Of a stretch of 64,000 nt of DNA, positions 57,742 to 64,000 are shown one piece after another. This DNA comes from Gaiella sp038230035. Its GTDB lineage: Bacteria > Actinomycetota > Thermoleophilia > Gaiellales > Gaiellaceae. The notes beneath the pieces were generated by a model, which searched no databases, had not been told where the DNA came from, and saw only the letters and a list, made by a program, of their open reading frames with translations. The stretch covers positions 1-64,000 of the forward strand of contig JBBRNX010000010.1 of assembly GCA_038230035.1 (NCBI GenBank). The letters run 5' to 3'. A program made the translations under genes and the position numbers. Positions within the stretch are counted from its first letter, which is position 1; each line of letters begins with the position of its first letter.

Positions 57742-57855
57742 TTATCCCTGCCTTTGCTTGTGCCGGGGGTTCGTGCAGATGACCATCGTGCGACCGTGCC
57801 GCTTGATTACGCGGCACCTCTCACACATCGGCTTGACTGAGGGGCGAACTTTCAT
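57742..57855 (-). CDS. rpmJ: 50S ribosomal protein bL36
   Basis: A 37-residue protein, MKVRPSVKPMCERCRVIKRH then GRTMVICTNPRHKQRQG. The ligands CxxC...CxxxxH make it the zinc-binding form. It lies 17 bases after infA, the standard place. Confidence 0.97.
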   Translation of the reverse strand: MKVRPSVKPMCERCRVIKRHGRTMVICTNPRHKQRQG

Positions 57856-57872
57856 CGAATCCTTCGTTAGAA

Positions 57873-58094
57873 CTACTTGAGGCGGAACGTGATTCTGCCG
57901 CGCGTCAGGTCGTAGGGAGAAAGCTCGACCTTGACCCGATCGCCGGGGAGGATGCGGATGTAGTGCTTGCGCATTTTCCCGGAGATGGTCGCGAGGACGT
58001 CGTGCCCGCCGTCGACCTGCACGCGGAACATTGTGCTCGGGAGCGCTTCGACAACCTCGCCTTCGACCTCGATCTTCTCTTCCTTGACGGCCAA
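57873..58094 (-). CDS. infA: Translation initiation factor IF-1
   Basis: A 73-residue S1/OB-fold factor: AVKEEKIEVEGEVVEALPST, MFRVQVDGGHDVLATISGKM, RKHYIRILPGDRVKVELSPY and DLTRGRITFRLK. TTG 58094 is chosen because GAGGG lies four bases upstream and it matches the family N-terminus; TTG 58109 is possible. Confidence 0.95.
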   Translation of the reverse strand: MAVKEEKIEVEGEVVEALPSTMFRVQVDGGHDVLATISGKMRKHYIRILPGDRVKVELSPYDLTRGRITFRLK

Positions 58095-58211
58095 CTTTCC
58101 CTCGCGCAACTCCTACGGTGACGGCGTGAACAAGGTTGTATGACAGGTAGAAACGCGTGCAACTTCAGCAGAACAGCCCGTGGCAGCCAAAACAGCCGCT
58201 CCGCGGGGTGG

Positions 58212-58997
58212 TCATCGTAGCAAACGGCGTTCGATTTCCCTTGCCAAGCCGGCTCGCGGCGTCAGTATCCGCGGACCTGCCTGCGTGATCGCGACTGTGT
58301 GCTCGAAGTGGACGGCGGTCGACCCGTCGTCGGTGCAGATCGTCCAGCCGTCGTCGGTGATGTGAACCTCCGGCCCGCCGGCGGCGATCATCGGCTCGAT
58401 CGCGATCGTCATGCCTTCCGAGAGACGCGGCCCGCGGCCCGGCAGGCCGAAGTTCGGAACATGCGGATCCTCGTGGTAGTGGCGGCCGACGCCGTGGCCG
58501 ACGAGGCTGCGCACAACTGAGAAACCCGCAGCTTCGACTACGAGCTGTACGGCGCTCGACACGTCTCCGACACGGTTCCCGAGCTGCGCCTTCTCGATGC
58601 CGGCTGCGAGCGCATCGCGACCGACTTCGAGGAGCCGCTCCGTCTCGCTCTCGACCGTCCCGACGCCGAAGGTGAACGCGCTGTCGGCGATGAAGCCGTC
58701 GAGGGTGGTGCCGACATCGATCGTGATCACGTCGCCGTCTTCGACGACGTGGCTCCCCGGGATGCCGTGCACGACGACGTCGTTCGGCGAGATGCAGATC
58801 TCCGCCGGGTATCCCTTGTACCCCTTCGATGTCGACACACCGCCTTGCGAGCGAATGAACTCACCGGCGATTGCGTCGAGCTCGCCGGTCGTGATTCCGG
58901 GCTGCAGATGCTCTGCGACGTGGGCGATCGTTCCCGCCGAGAGTGCGCCCGCCCGCGCGATCTTGTCGATCTCGGCTGGGGTCTTCCGGATGATCAT
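58212..58997 (-). CDS. map: Type I methionine aminopeptidase
   Basis: A 261-residue metalloprotease removing N-terminal Met. Metal ligands: DVGTTLDGFIADSAFTF (two Asp), VGHGVGRHYHEDP (His), IAIEPMI and FEHTVAIT (two Glu). No N-terminal zinc extension. Overlaps adk by four bases; about 115 bases separate it from infA, a stretch where I see no gene. Confidence 0.96.
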   Translation of the reverse strand: MIIRKTPAEIDKIARAGALSAGTIAHVAEHLQPGITTGELDAIAGEFIRSQGGVSTSKGYKGYPAEICISPNDVVVHGIPGSHVVEDGDVITIDVGTTLDGFIADSAFTFGVGTVESETERLLEVGRDALAAGIEKAQLGNRVGDVSSAVQLVVEAAGFSVVRSLVGHGVGRHYHEDPHVPNFGLPGRGPRLSEGMTIAIEPMIAAGGPEVHITDDGWTICTDDGSTAVHFEHTVAITQAGPRILTPRAGLAREIERRLLR

Positions 58998-59557
58998 CCG
59001 CGGAGTGCCTCGGATATCTCGGCGGCAACCTCGTCGACGGAGCGCTCGGCGCGGAGGGGAACGAGGACGCCAGTGGCCCTGTAGCGCTCGACGACCGGCT
59101 CGGTCTGCTCGTGGTAGATCGCGAGCCGCCGCGCGATCGCCTCCGGTGTGTCGTCTGTTCGGCCCTCGGCCGCCGCGCGACCTCGCATCCGCTCGGCGGC
59201 CAGGTCGTCGGAGAGGTCGAAGAACAGCGCGTGGTCGATGCCGCGACCGATGCCGTCGAGCATCCGGTCGAGCGCCTCGGCCTGCTCGACGTTGCGCGGG
59301 AACCCGTCGAGGACGAAGCCGCGACGCGCATCCTCCTCGCCGAGCCGATCGTGGATAAGCGCCACCGTCAGCTCGTCGGGAACGAGCTCCCCCGAGGCGA
59401 GAATCGGAGCCACCGCGAGTCCGAGCGGCGTCCCTGTCACGATCGCAGCACGGAACATGTCGCCGGTCGACACGTGCGGGATACCGTGCGCTTCGGAGAT
59501 GCGCTTGGCCTGCGTGCCCTTACCGGACCCTTGCGGCCCCAATACGAGGAGATTCAC
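58994..59557 (-). CDS. adk: Adenylate kinase, short form
   Basis: A 187-residue enzyme balancing AMP, ADP and ATP. P-loop LVLGPQGSGKGTQAKRIS, HVSTGDMFRAAI, GFVLDGFPRNVEQAEAL. The LID is the short type without zinc cysteines, as in many Actinobacteria. GTG 59557. It lies 36 bases after secY and is coupled to map. Confidence 0.96.
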   Translation of the reverse strand: MNLLVLGPQGSGKGTQAKRISEAHGIPHVSTGDMFRAAIVTGTPLGLAVAPILASGELVPDELTVALIHDRLGEEDARRGFVLDGFPRNVEQAEALDRMLDGIGRGIDHALFFDLSDDLAAERMRGRAAAEGRTDDTPEAIARRLAIYHEQTEPVVERYRATGVLVPLRAERSVDEVAAEISEALRG

Positions 59558-59593
59558 GATGATCGGGCCGTATCCTAGGAGCCGCGCGGCCGG

Positions 59594-60850
59594 CTACTTC
59601 AAGAAGCCTTCGTAGTTGCGCATCATCATCTGCGACTCCATCTGGCGCATGGTGTCGAGCGCAACACCGACGGCGATGAGCACCGACGTTCCGCCGAGCG
59701 CGCGGCCGGTCGCCTGCGAGAAGCCGCCGTACGTGATGAAGAGGCTCGGGAGCACGGCGATCGCCGCGAGGAACAGCGCGCCGGGGAACGTCAGCCGGCT
59801 CAGCACGCGGTCGAGATACTGCGCAGTCGGTGGGCCTGGCCTGATGCCCGGGATGTAGCCGCCGTACTTGCGGAGGTTGTCCGCCTGGTCGACGGGGTTG
59901 AACTGCACCGCCGTATAGAAGTAGGTGAAGACGATGATCATGATCCCCTCGACCAGCAGGTAGGTGAGGCTCCCTGTCTGGAAGTGGTTGTTCACGAAGT
60001 TCCGTGTGGACGGCAGGTAGAGCGCGATCGTCTGCGGGAAGGCGAGTACGGCGGCGGCGAAGATCACCGGTATGACGCCGGCCATGTTCACGCGGAGCGG
60101 CAAGTACGTCGCGCCACCCGACGTCATGCGCCTCCCGACCATTCGCTTCGCGTACTGGATCGGGATCCGGCGCTGGCCCTCCTGCACGAAGACGACCGCC
60201 GCCACGACCGCAAGTGCGATCAGCGGGAAGAAGATCCGCTCTGTCGGCCCGCCGTTGTACCAGGCGCTGATCCCGAGCGGCGCGCTCGTGAGGATGGAGG
60301 CGAAGATGAGGATCGAGATGCCGTTGCCGACACCGCGCTTCGTGATCTGCTCGCCGATCCACATCAACAACGTCGTCCCGGCGGTCAGCGTCACGACGAG
60401 CAGGACGAGCCGGCCGGCGTTCGCATCGAGGATGTGCTGGTTGCGGAACAGGATCGCGTAGCCGAACGCCTGCGCGGCGGCGAGCCCGACCGTCAGGTAG
60501 CGCGTGTACTGGTTGATCTTGGCGTAGCCGGCCTCGCCCTCCTTCTGGAGCTCGCCGAGGCGGGGGATCACGACCGTCAGCAGCTGCAGGATGATCGACG
60601 CCGTGACGTACGGCATGATCCCGAGCGCGAACAGCGAGAACCGCGACAGCGCACCGCCGGAGAAGAGGTTCAGCAGGCCGAGGATGCTCCCTCCGCCGTT
60701 CCCGTTGAAATAGCTCTTGATCGCGTCCGAGTTGACGCCGGGTGACGGAACCCACGAGCCGAGTCGGTACATGGCCAGCGCGAACCCGGTGAAGAGCACG
60801 CGGCGCCGCAGCTCAGGGACGCGCCAGGCGTTCGCTAGCCACGACAGCAT
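59594..60850 (-). CDS. secY: Preprotein translocase subunit SecY
   Basis: A 418-residue protein with ten helices that forms the Sec channel. Plug and loops typical: ALGIMPYVTASIILQLLTVV, MWIGEQITKRGVGNGIS, and the conserved cytoplasmic loop RKYGGYIPGIRPG. Slightly short of the usual 430-440. Two bases after rplO. Confidence 0.97.
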   Translation of the reverse strand: MLSWLANAWRVPELRRRVLFTGFALAMYRLGSWVPSPGVNSDAIKSYFNGNGGGSILGLLNLFSGGALSRFSLFALGIMPYVTASIILQLLTVVIPRLGELQKEGEAGYAKINQYTRYLTVGLAAAQAFGYAILFRNQHILDANAGRLVLLVVTLTAGTTLLMWIGEQITKRGVGNGISILIFASILTSAPLGISAWYNGGPTERIFFPLIALAVVAAVVFVQEGQRRIPIQYAKRMVGRRMTSGGATYLPLRVNMAGVIPVIFAAAVLAFPQTIALYLPSTRNFVNNHFQTGSLTYLLVEGIMIIVFTYFYTAVQFNPVDQADNLRKYGGYIPGIRPGPPTAQYLDRVLSRLTFPGALFLAAIAVLPSLFITYGGFSQATGRALGGTSVLIAVGVALDTMRQMESQMMMRNYEGFLK

Positions 60851-60852
60851 GG

Positions 60853-61476
60853 TTAGGCCTCGGTCTCCTCCGCCGGAGTCTCCTCGGGCGCTTCGTCGAC
60901 GACCTCTGCTTCGGCTGTCGTCTCCGGCTCTTCGTCCGACTCGACCAATACCGGCTTGGCCTTGTGCTTCTTCGCCTTCTTTTCGACGGGCTCACCGCGC
61001 AGCCAGGTGATCGACCCGCCGGCGGCCTCGATCTTCTCGCGCGCGGACTTCGAGAAGCCGTGAGCGGTGACGGACAGCTTCTTCGTCAACTCGCCGGAGG
61101 CCAGGATCTTGATGTCGGTCTTCGTATTCTTCAATAGACCGGCCGCCACGAGCGCTTCCGGCGTGACCTCGGCGCCTCCTTCGAAGCGGGCCTCGAGATC
61201 GCGAAGGTTGACAGGCTGCGTGTAGGTGCGGAACGGGCCGATCGGCATCGCGTCGGCCGACGTGTTGCCGCGCAGCTTCGGCAGCCGCATGTCGATCGGC
61301 ATCTGGCCGCCCTCGAAGCCGGCCGGCATCTTGTGCGAGCCCGCGCGGGACTTCTGACCTTTCAGGCCACGGCCGGAGTAGCGGCCCTTACCGGAGCCCA
61401 TGCCTCGCCCAATGCGCTTGCGCGCCTTCTGCGGCTGCGCGGGCTTCAGGTTGGAGAGGTTCAACTCGTCGCTCAT
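60853..61476 (-). CDS. rplO: 50S ribosomal protein uL15 with acidic tail
   Basis: A 207-residue protein. The normal part (about 1-150) has LSNLKPAQPQKARKRIGRGM, GSGKGRYSGRGLKGQKSRAG and FEGGQMPIDMRLPKLRG. Beyond it are about 55 extra residues, first Lys-rich (KKAKKHKAKP) and then strongly acidic with Glu-Thr-Ala runs. The tail is absent from most uL15 proteins. Confidence 0.95.
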   Translation of the reverse strand: MSDELNLSNLKPAQPQKARKRIGRGMGSGKGRYSGRGLKGQKSRAGSHKMPAGFEGGQMPIDMRLPKLRGNTSADAMPIGPFRTYTQPVNLRDLEARFEGGAEVTPEALVAAGLLKNTKTDIKILASGELTKKLSVTAHGFSKSAREKIEAAGGSITWLRGEPVEKKAKKHKAKPVLVESDEEPETTAEAEVVDEAPEETPAEETEA

Positions 61477-61661
61477 GCGTTGGATTTCCCTTCGACCCGC
61501 ACGAGGTGCTTCACGTGGCGGAGCATGCCGGCGAGCGACGGCGTGTCGGTGTGCTCAACAGTGCGGCCGATCTTGCCGAGACCGAGCGCGCGCAGCGTCC
61601 CTTCATGCGCCCTGCTCTGCCCCACGGTGCCGCGAACCTGCGTGATCGTGATCTTGCTCAC
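61473..61661 (-). CDS. rpmD: 50S ribosomal protein uL30
   Basis: A 62-residue protein: KITITQVRGTVGQSRAHEGT, LRALGLGKIGRTVEHTDTPS and LAGMLRHVKHLVRVEG. Overlaps rplO and rpsE by four bases on each side. Confidence 0.97.
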   Translation of the reverse strand: MSKITITQVRGTVGQSRAHEGTLRALGLGKIGRTVEHTDTPSLAGMLRHVKHLVRVEGKSNA

Positions 61662-62263
61662 GCGGGAACCTCGAGTTCGGACGCCTCGACGACTGGCGCC
61701 TCGACCACAGGTGTCTCGGCGGCCGCTCCCTCGAGCGCGGCCGCACGGGCTGCAGCCGAGACTGGGAGCACCTGGCTGATCGTCAAGCCGCGGCTGCGAG
61801 CGACATCTTCCGGCCGGCGCAGGTTCTTGAGCCCATCGACGGTGGCCTTCGCCATGTTGATCGGGTTCGTCGTACCGAGGCTTTTCGCGAGCACGTCGCG
61901 GATCCCGGCGAGCTCGAGCACGGCACGGACACCGCCACCGGCGATGACTCCCGTACCCTCGCTGGCGGGGCGCAGGAAGACGCGGGCAGCGTCGAACTTG
62001 CCGAGAATCTCGTGCGTGATCGTCGTCCCGTGCTTCGGCACTGAGAAGAGGTTCTTCTTCGCGTCGTCGACCGCCTTCGAGATGGCGAGCGGCACTTCGC
62101 GCGCCTTTCCATAGCCGACGCCGACGCGATCGACCTCGTCGCCGACGACCACGAGCGCAGTGAACGAGAACCTCCTACCGCCCTTGACGACTTTCGCCAC
62201 GCGGTTGATCTCGATCACGCGCTCCTTCAACTCGCGCGAGTCGGAATATTCGGTACCGCTCAA
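61658..62263 (-). CDS. rpsE: 30S ribosomal protein uS5, TTG start
   Basis: A 201-residue protein: ELKERVIEINRVAKVVKGGR, FSFTALVVVGDEVDRVGVGY, GKAREVPLAISKAVDDAKKN and GGVRAVLELAGIRDVLAKSL. TTG 62263 overlaps the rplR stop as TTGA and has GGGAGGG eight bases upstream, so the longer open frame is rejected. A C-terminal extension of about 30 residues repeats VVEAP-like units and is acidic. Confidence 0.95.
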   Translation of the reverse strand: MSGTEYSDSRELKERVIEINRVAKVVKGGRRFSFTALVVVGDEVDRVGVGYGKAREVPLAISKAVDDAKKNLFSVPKHGTTITHEILGKFDAARVFLRPASEGTGVIAGGGVRAVLELAGIRDVLAKSLGTTNPINMAKATVDGLKNLRRPEDVARSRGLTISQVLPVSAAARAAALEGAAAETPVVEAPVVEASELEVPA

Positions 62264-62613
62264 AACTGGAGCCCTCCCTCGCGCGCGCCGTCGGCGAGCG
62301 CTTTGACACGTCCGTGGTAAAGGTAGCCGCCGCGATCGAAGACGCACCGCTCGACACCCGCCTTCTTGGCGGAGGACGCGAGCGCTTTGCCGACTTCGGT
62401 CGCCTGTTCGGTCTTCGGGCCGGTGAACGACTTCAGCGTCAGCCAGCTCGCCGCGGCGAGCGTCTTGCCGGCGTCGTCGTCGATCAGCTGCGCGACGATG
62501 CCGCGGTTCGAGCGGAACACCGCAAGACGCGGCCGCTCGGCCGTCCCGGCAACCTTGCCGCGCACTCGGCGATGGCGGCGCTTACGCGCCTCGCTCGTTG
62601 AAAGCTTGCTCAT
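62260..62613 (-). CDS. rplR: 50S ribosomal protein uL18
   Basis: A 117-residue 5S rRNA-binding protein: RKRRHRRVRGKVAGTAERPR, LAVFRSNRGIVAQLIDDDAG and FDRGGYLYHGRVKALADGAR. Overlaps rplF and rpsE by four bases. Confidence 0.97.
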   Translation of the reverse strand: MSKLSTSEARKRRHRRVRGKVAGTAERPRLAVFRSNRGIVAQLIDDDAGKTLAAASWLTLKSFTGPKTEQATEVGKALASSAKKAGVERCVFDRGGYLYHGRVKALADGAREGGLQF

Positions 62614-63143
62614 GCGCGCTTCCCGACCTTCCTGCGGACGACCTCGTCGCGGTACCGGATCCCCTTGCCCTTGTACGGCTCGGGCGGTCGCACCTTGCGA
62701 ATCTCCGCCGCCGTCTGGCCGACGGCCTGCTTGTCGATGCCCTTGACGATGATCTGCGTCGGCACCGGCACCTCGAACGAGATACCGGGTCGCGGCACGA
62801 TCGGCACCGAGTGCGAGTAGCCAACGGCGAGCTCGAGATCGTTTCCCTTGAGCGTGGCACGGTAGCCGACACCCTGGATCTCGAGGTGCCGCTCGTAGCC
62901 TTTCGTGACGCCTTCGACCATGTTCGAGATCAGCGTCCGCGTCAGCCCATGGAGCGAGCGGTCCGGCCCGCGGTCGGTTGGTCGCGTCACCGTGAGGACG
63001 CCTTCTTCTTGGTCGATCTGCATCCGGATCGGCACGACTTGCTCGAGCTCGCCCAACGGCCCCGCTACCTTCACGCGGCCAGGGTGCAGCTCGACGGTCA
63101 CGCCGGCGGGTACCTCGATAGGACGTCTTCCGATTCGGCTCAT
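62610..63143 (-). CDS. rplF: 50S ribosomal protein uL6
   Basis: A 177-residue protein with two repeats: SRIGRRPIEVPAGVTVELHP, LHGLTRTLISNMVEGVTKGY and the C-terminal IIVKGIDKQAVGQTAAEIRK, RPPEPYKGKGIRYRDEVVRR. Normal length. Confidence 0.98.
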   Translation of the reverse strand: MSRIGRRPIEVPAGVTVELHPGRVKVAGPLGELEQVVPIRMQIDQEEGVLTVTRPTDRGPDRSLHGLTRTLISNMVEGVTKGYERHLEIQGVGYRATLKGNDLELAVGYSHSVPIVPRPGISFEVPVPTQIIVKGIDKQAVGQTAAEIRKVRPPEPYKGKGIRYRDEVVRRKVGKRA

Positions 63144-63147
63144 CGTG

Positions 63148-63543
63148 CTACCAGACGAAGGCGATCACTTCACCGCCGACGCCGCGCTCGGCGGCTTGGC
63201 GGCCGGTGATGATCCCGGTCGAGGTCGACAGGATGGATGTCCCGAGGCCGCCGAGCACGCGCGGCAGCCGGTCCTTGCGGGCGTAGATGCGCCGACCCGG
63301 CTTCGAGATGCGCTTGAGGTCGGTGAGCACGCGCTGGCGACCCTTGCCGAACTTCAGCTCGATGACGAGCGTGTTGAACGGAGTGCCTTCGACGACGCGA
63401 AAGTCCTTGATGTAACCCTCGGCCTTGAGGACGCGCGCGATCTCTTGCTTCATGCGCGAGGACGGCATCTCGGCACGGTCGTGCATCGCCTTGTTGGCGT
63501 TGCGGATTCGAGTCAGCATGTCGGCGATCGGATCGGTCAGCAT
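63148..63543 (-). CDS. rpsH: 30S ribosomal protein uS8
   Basis: A 131-residue protein: DPIADMLTRIRNANKAMHDR, RVLKAEGYIKDFRVVEG, GRRIYARKDRLPRVLGGLGT and STSTGIITGRQAAERGVGGE. In E. coli S8 represses the spc operon. Confidence 0.98.
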   Translation of the reverse strand: MLTDPIADMLTRIRNANKAMHDRAEMPSSRMKQEIARVLKAEGYIKDFRVVEGTPFNTLVIELKFGKGRQRVLTDLKRISKPGRRIYARKDRLPRVLGGLGTSILSTSTGIITGRQAAERGVGGEVIAFVW

Positions 63544-63553
63544 CTCTGTTCTC

Positions 63554-63739
63554 CTACCAGCTCGACTTCGTCATGCCGGGGATCGCACCCTCGTGCGCGA
63601 GCTGGCGCAGGCAGATGCGGCACAGGCCGAACTTCTTGAAGACCGCGCGCGGACGGCCGCACTTGTTGCAGCGCGAGTACTTCTGCGTCTTGTACTTCGG
63701 TGTTCGTGCCTGCTTGGCGATGAGCGATTTCTTGGCCAC
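63554..63739 (-). CDS. rpsZ: 30S ribosomal protein uS14, zinc type (Z)
   Basis: A 61-residue protein: AKKSLIAKQARTPKYKTQKY, SRCNKCGRPRAVFKKFGLCR and ICLRQLAHEGAIPGMTKSSW. Two CxxC pairs bind zinc. Directly follows rplE. Confidence 0.98.
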   Translation of the reverse strand: MAKKSLIAKQARTPKYKTQKYSRCNKCGRPRAVFKKFGLCRICLRQLAHEGAIPGMTKSSW

Positions 63740-64000
63740 TTACCTGTCCCTGTCCCTTCCTTCGGCGGCGAAAGGCAGACCGAAAGCGCGCAGGAGCGCT
63801 GCCGCGTGCTCGTCCGACTCCGCCGTTGTCGTGATCGCGATGTCCAGGCCTCGGATCGACTGAACGCTGTCGTAGTCGATCTCCGGGAAGATGATCTGCT
63901 CCTTGATGCCGAGCGAGTAGTTGCCGCGGCCGTCGAAAGACGTTGGGTCGAGTCCGCGGAAGTCGCGGATCCGCGGCAGCGCGATCGACACGAGACGGTC
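63740..64000 (-). CDS. rplE: 50S ribosomal protein uL5, 5' end missing
   Basis: The last 86 residues are visible; the frame continues through 64000 (DRLVSIALPRIRDFRGLDP), so the gene begins outside the window. Diagnostic text: GNYSLGIKEQIIFPEIDYDS and IRGLDIAITTTAESDEHAAA. Frame and neighbours leave little doubt. Confidence 0.97.
   Translation of the reverse strand, partial: DRLVSIALPRIRDFRGLDPTSFDGRGNYSLGIKEQIIFPEIDYDSVQSIRGLDIAITTTAESDEHAAALLRAFGLPFAAEGRDRDR

Overview
The window is a high-GC stretch of an actinobacterial genome. The gene orders eno-pyk-ftsB-like-DUF501, mfd-foldase-mazG-eno, and tRNA-Gln-glmU-prs followed by rplY-pth are actinobacterial. The mix of unfamiliar small membrane and secreted proteins and many GTG/TTG starts suggests a deep branch such as Thermoleophilia (Gaiellales/Solirubrobacterales). 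That placement is inference from gene content, not from a tree. Both ends are cut inside genes (an unknown protein at base 1, rplE at base 64000).

Left end, 1-4.5 kb: a broken accessory-looking patch (partial unknown gene, PadR regulator, decayed radical-SAM gene beside a short direct repeat), then a NarL-type response regulator and kinase, a seven-iron ferredoxin and a membrane protein. 4.5-10 kb: a minus-strand operon joining an L,D-transpeptidase to TlpA, CcmH and CcdA thiol-redox proteins, then a phosphodiesterase and small membrane proteins. 10-21 kb: housekeeping genes on the minus strand (deleted esterase, DUF501, FtsB-like, pyk, eno, mazG, foldase lipoprotein, mfd, pth, rplY). 21-33 kb: secreted unknowns, prs, glmU, tRNA-Gln, ispE, rsmA, tatD, metG, an M23-like protein, rsmI and a ROK kinase. 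32.5-50 kb: mixed strands, with LytR-CpsA-Psr, NDH-2, cupin, FmdB, rhodanese, TetR, a TolB-like propeller, HAD, tRNA-Pro, Nif3-like, a chromate-type three-gene set, a small gene behind a probable attenuator, acyl-CoA ligase, two divergent coiled-coil cell-wall proteins, a D-Ala-D-Ala carboxypeptidase, DUF2237 and an MFS carrier. 51-64 kb: ligA, HAD, truA, then rplQ-rpoA-rpsD-rpsK-rpsM-rpmJ-infA-map-adk-secY-rplO-rpmD-rpsE-rplR-rplF-rpsH-rpsZ-rplE, all on the minus strand.

Two regulatory themes stand out. First, about twenty genes that look first in their transcript have a TAnnnT -10 hexamer 6-10 bases before the start codon, which predicts leaderless mRNAs; this geometry also corrects several start codons. 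Second, four intergenic elements of about 165 bp (7.7, 19.3, 56.7 and 57.6 kb) share a core around CTGCGTCC. Each is one long imperfect palindrome with a different outer stem that is complementary within its own copy. They exactly fill the spacers before rpsD and rpsM and overlap the starts of the L,D-transpeptidase and mfd. I do not recognise this family; it is the best candidate for something undescribed. A leader peptide/terminator arrangement at 43.13-43.29 kb is the second.
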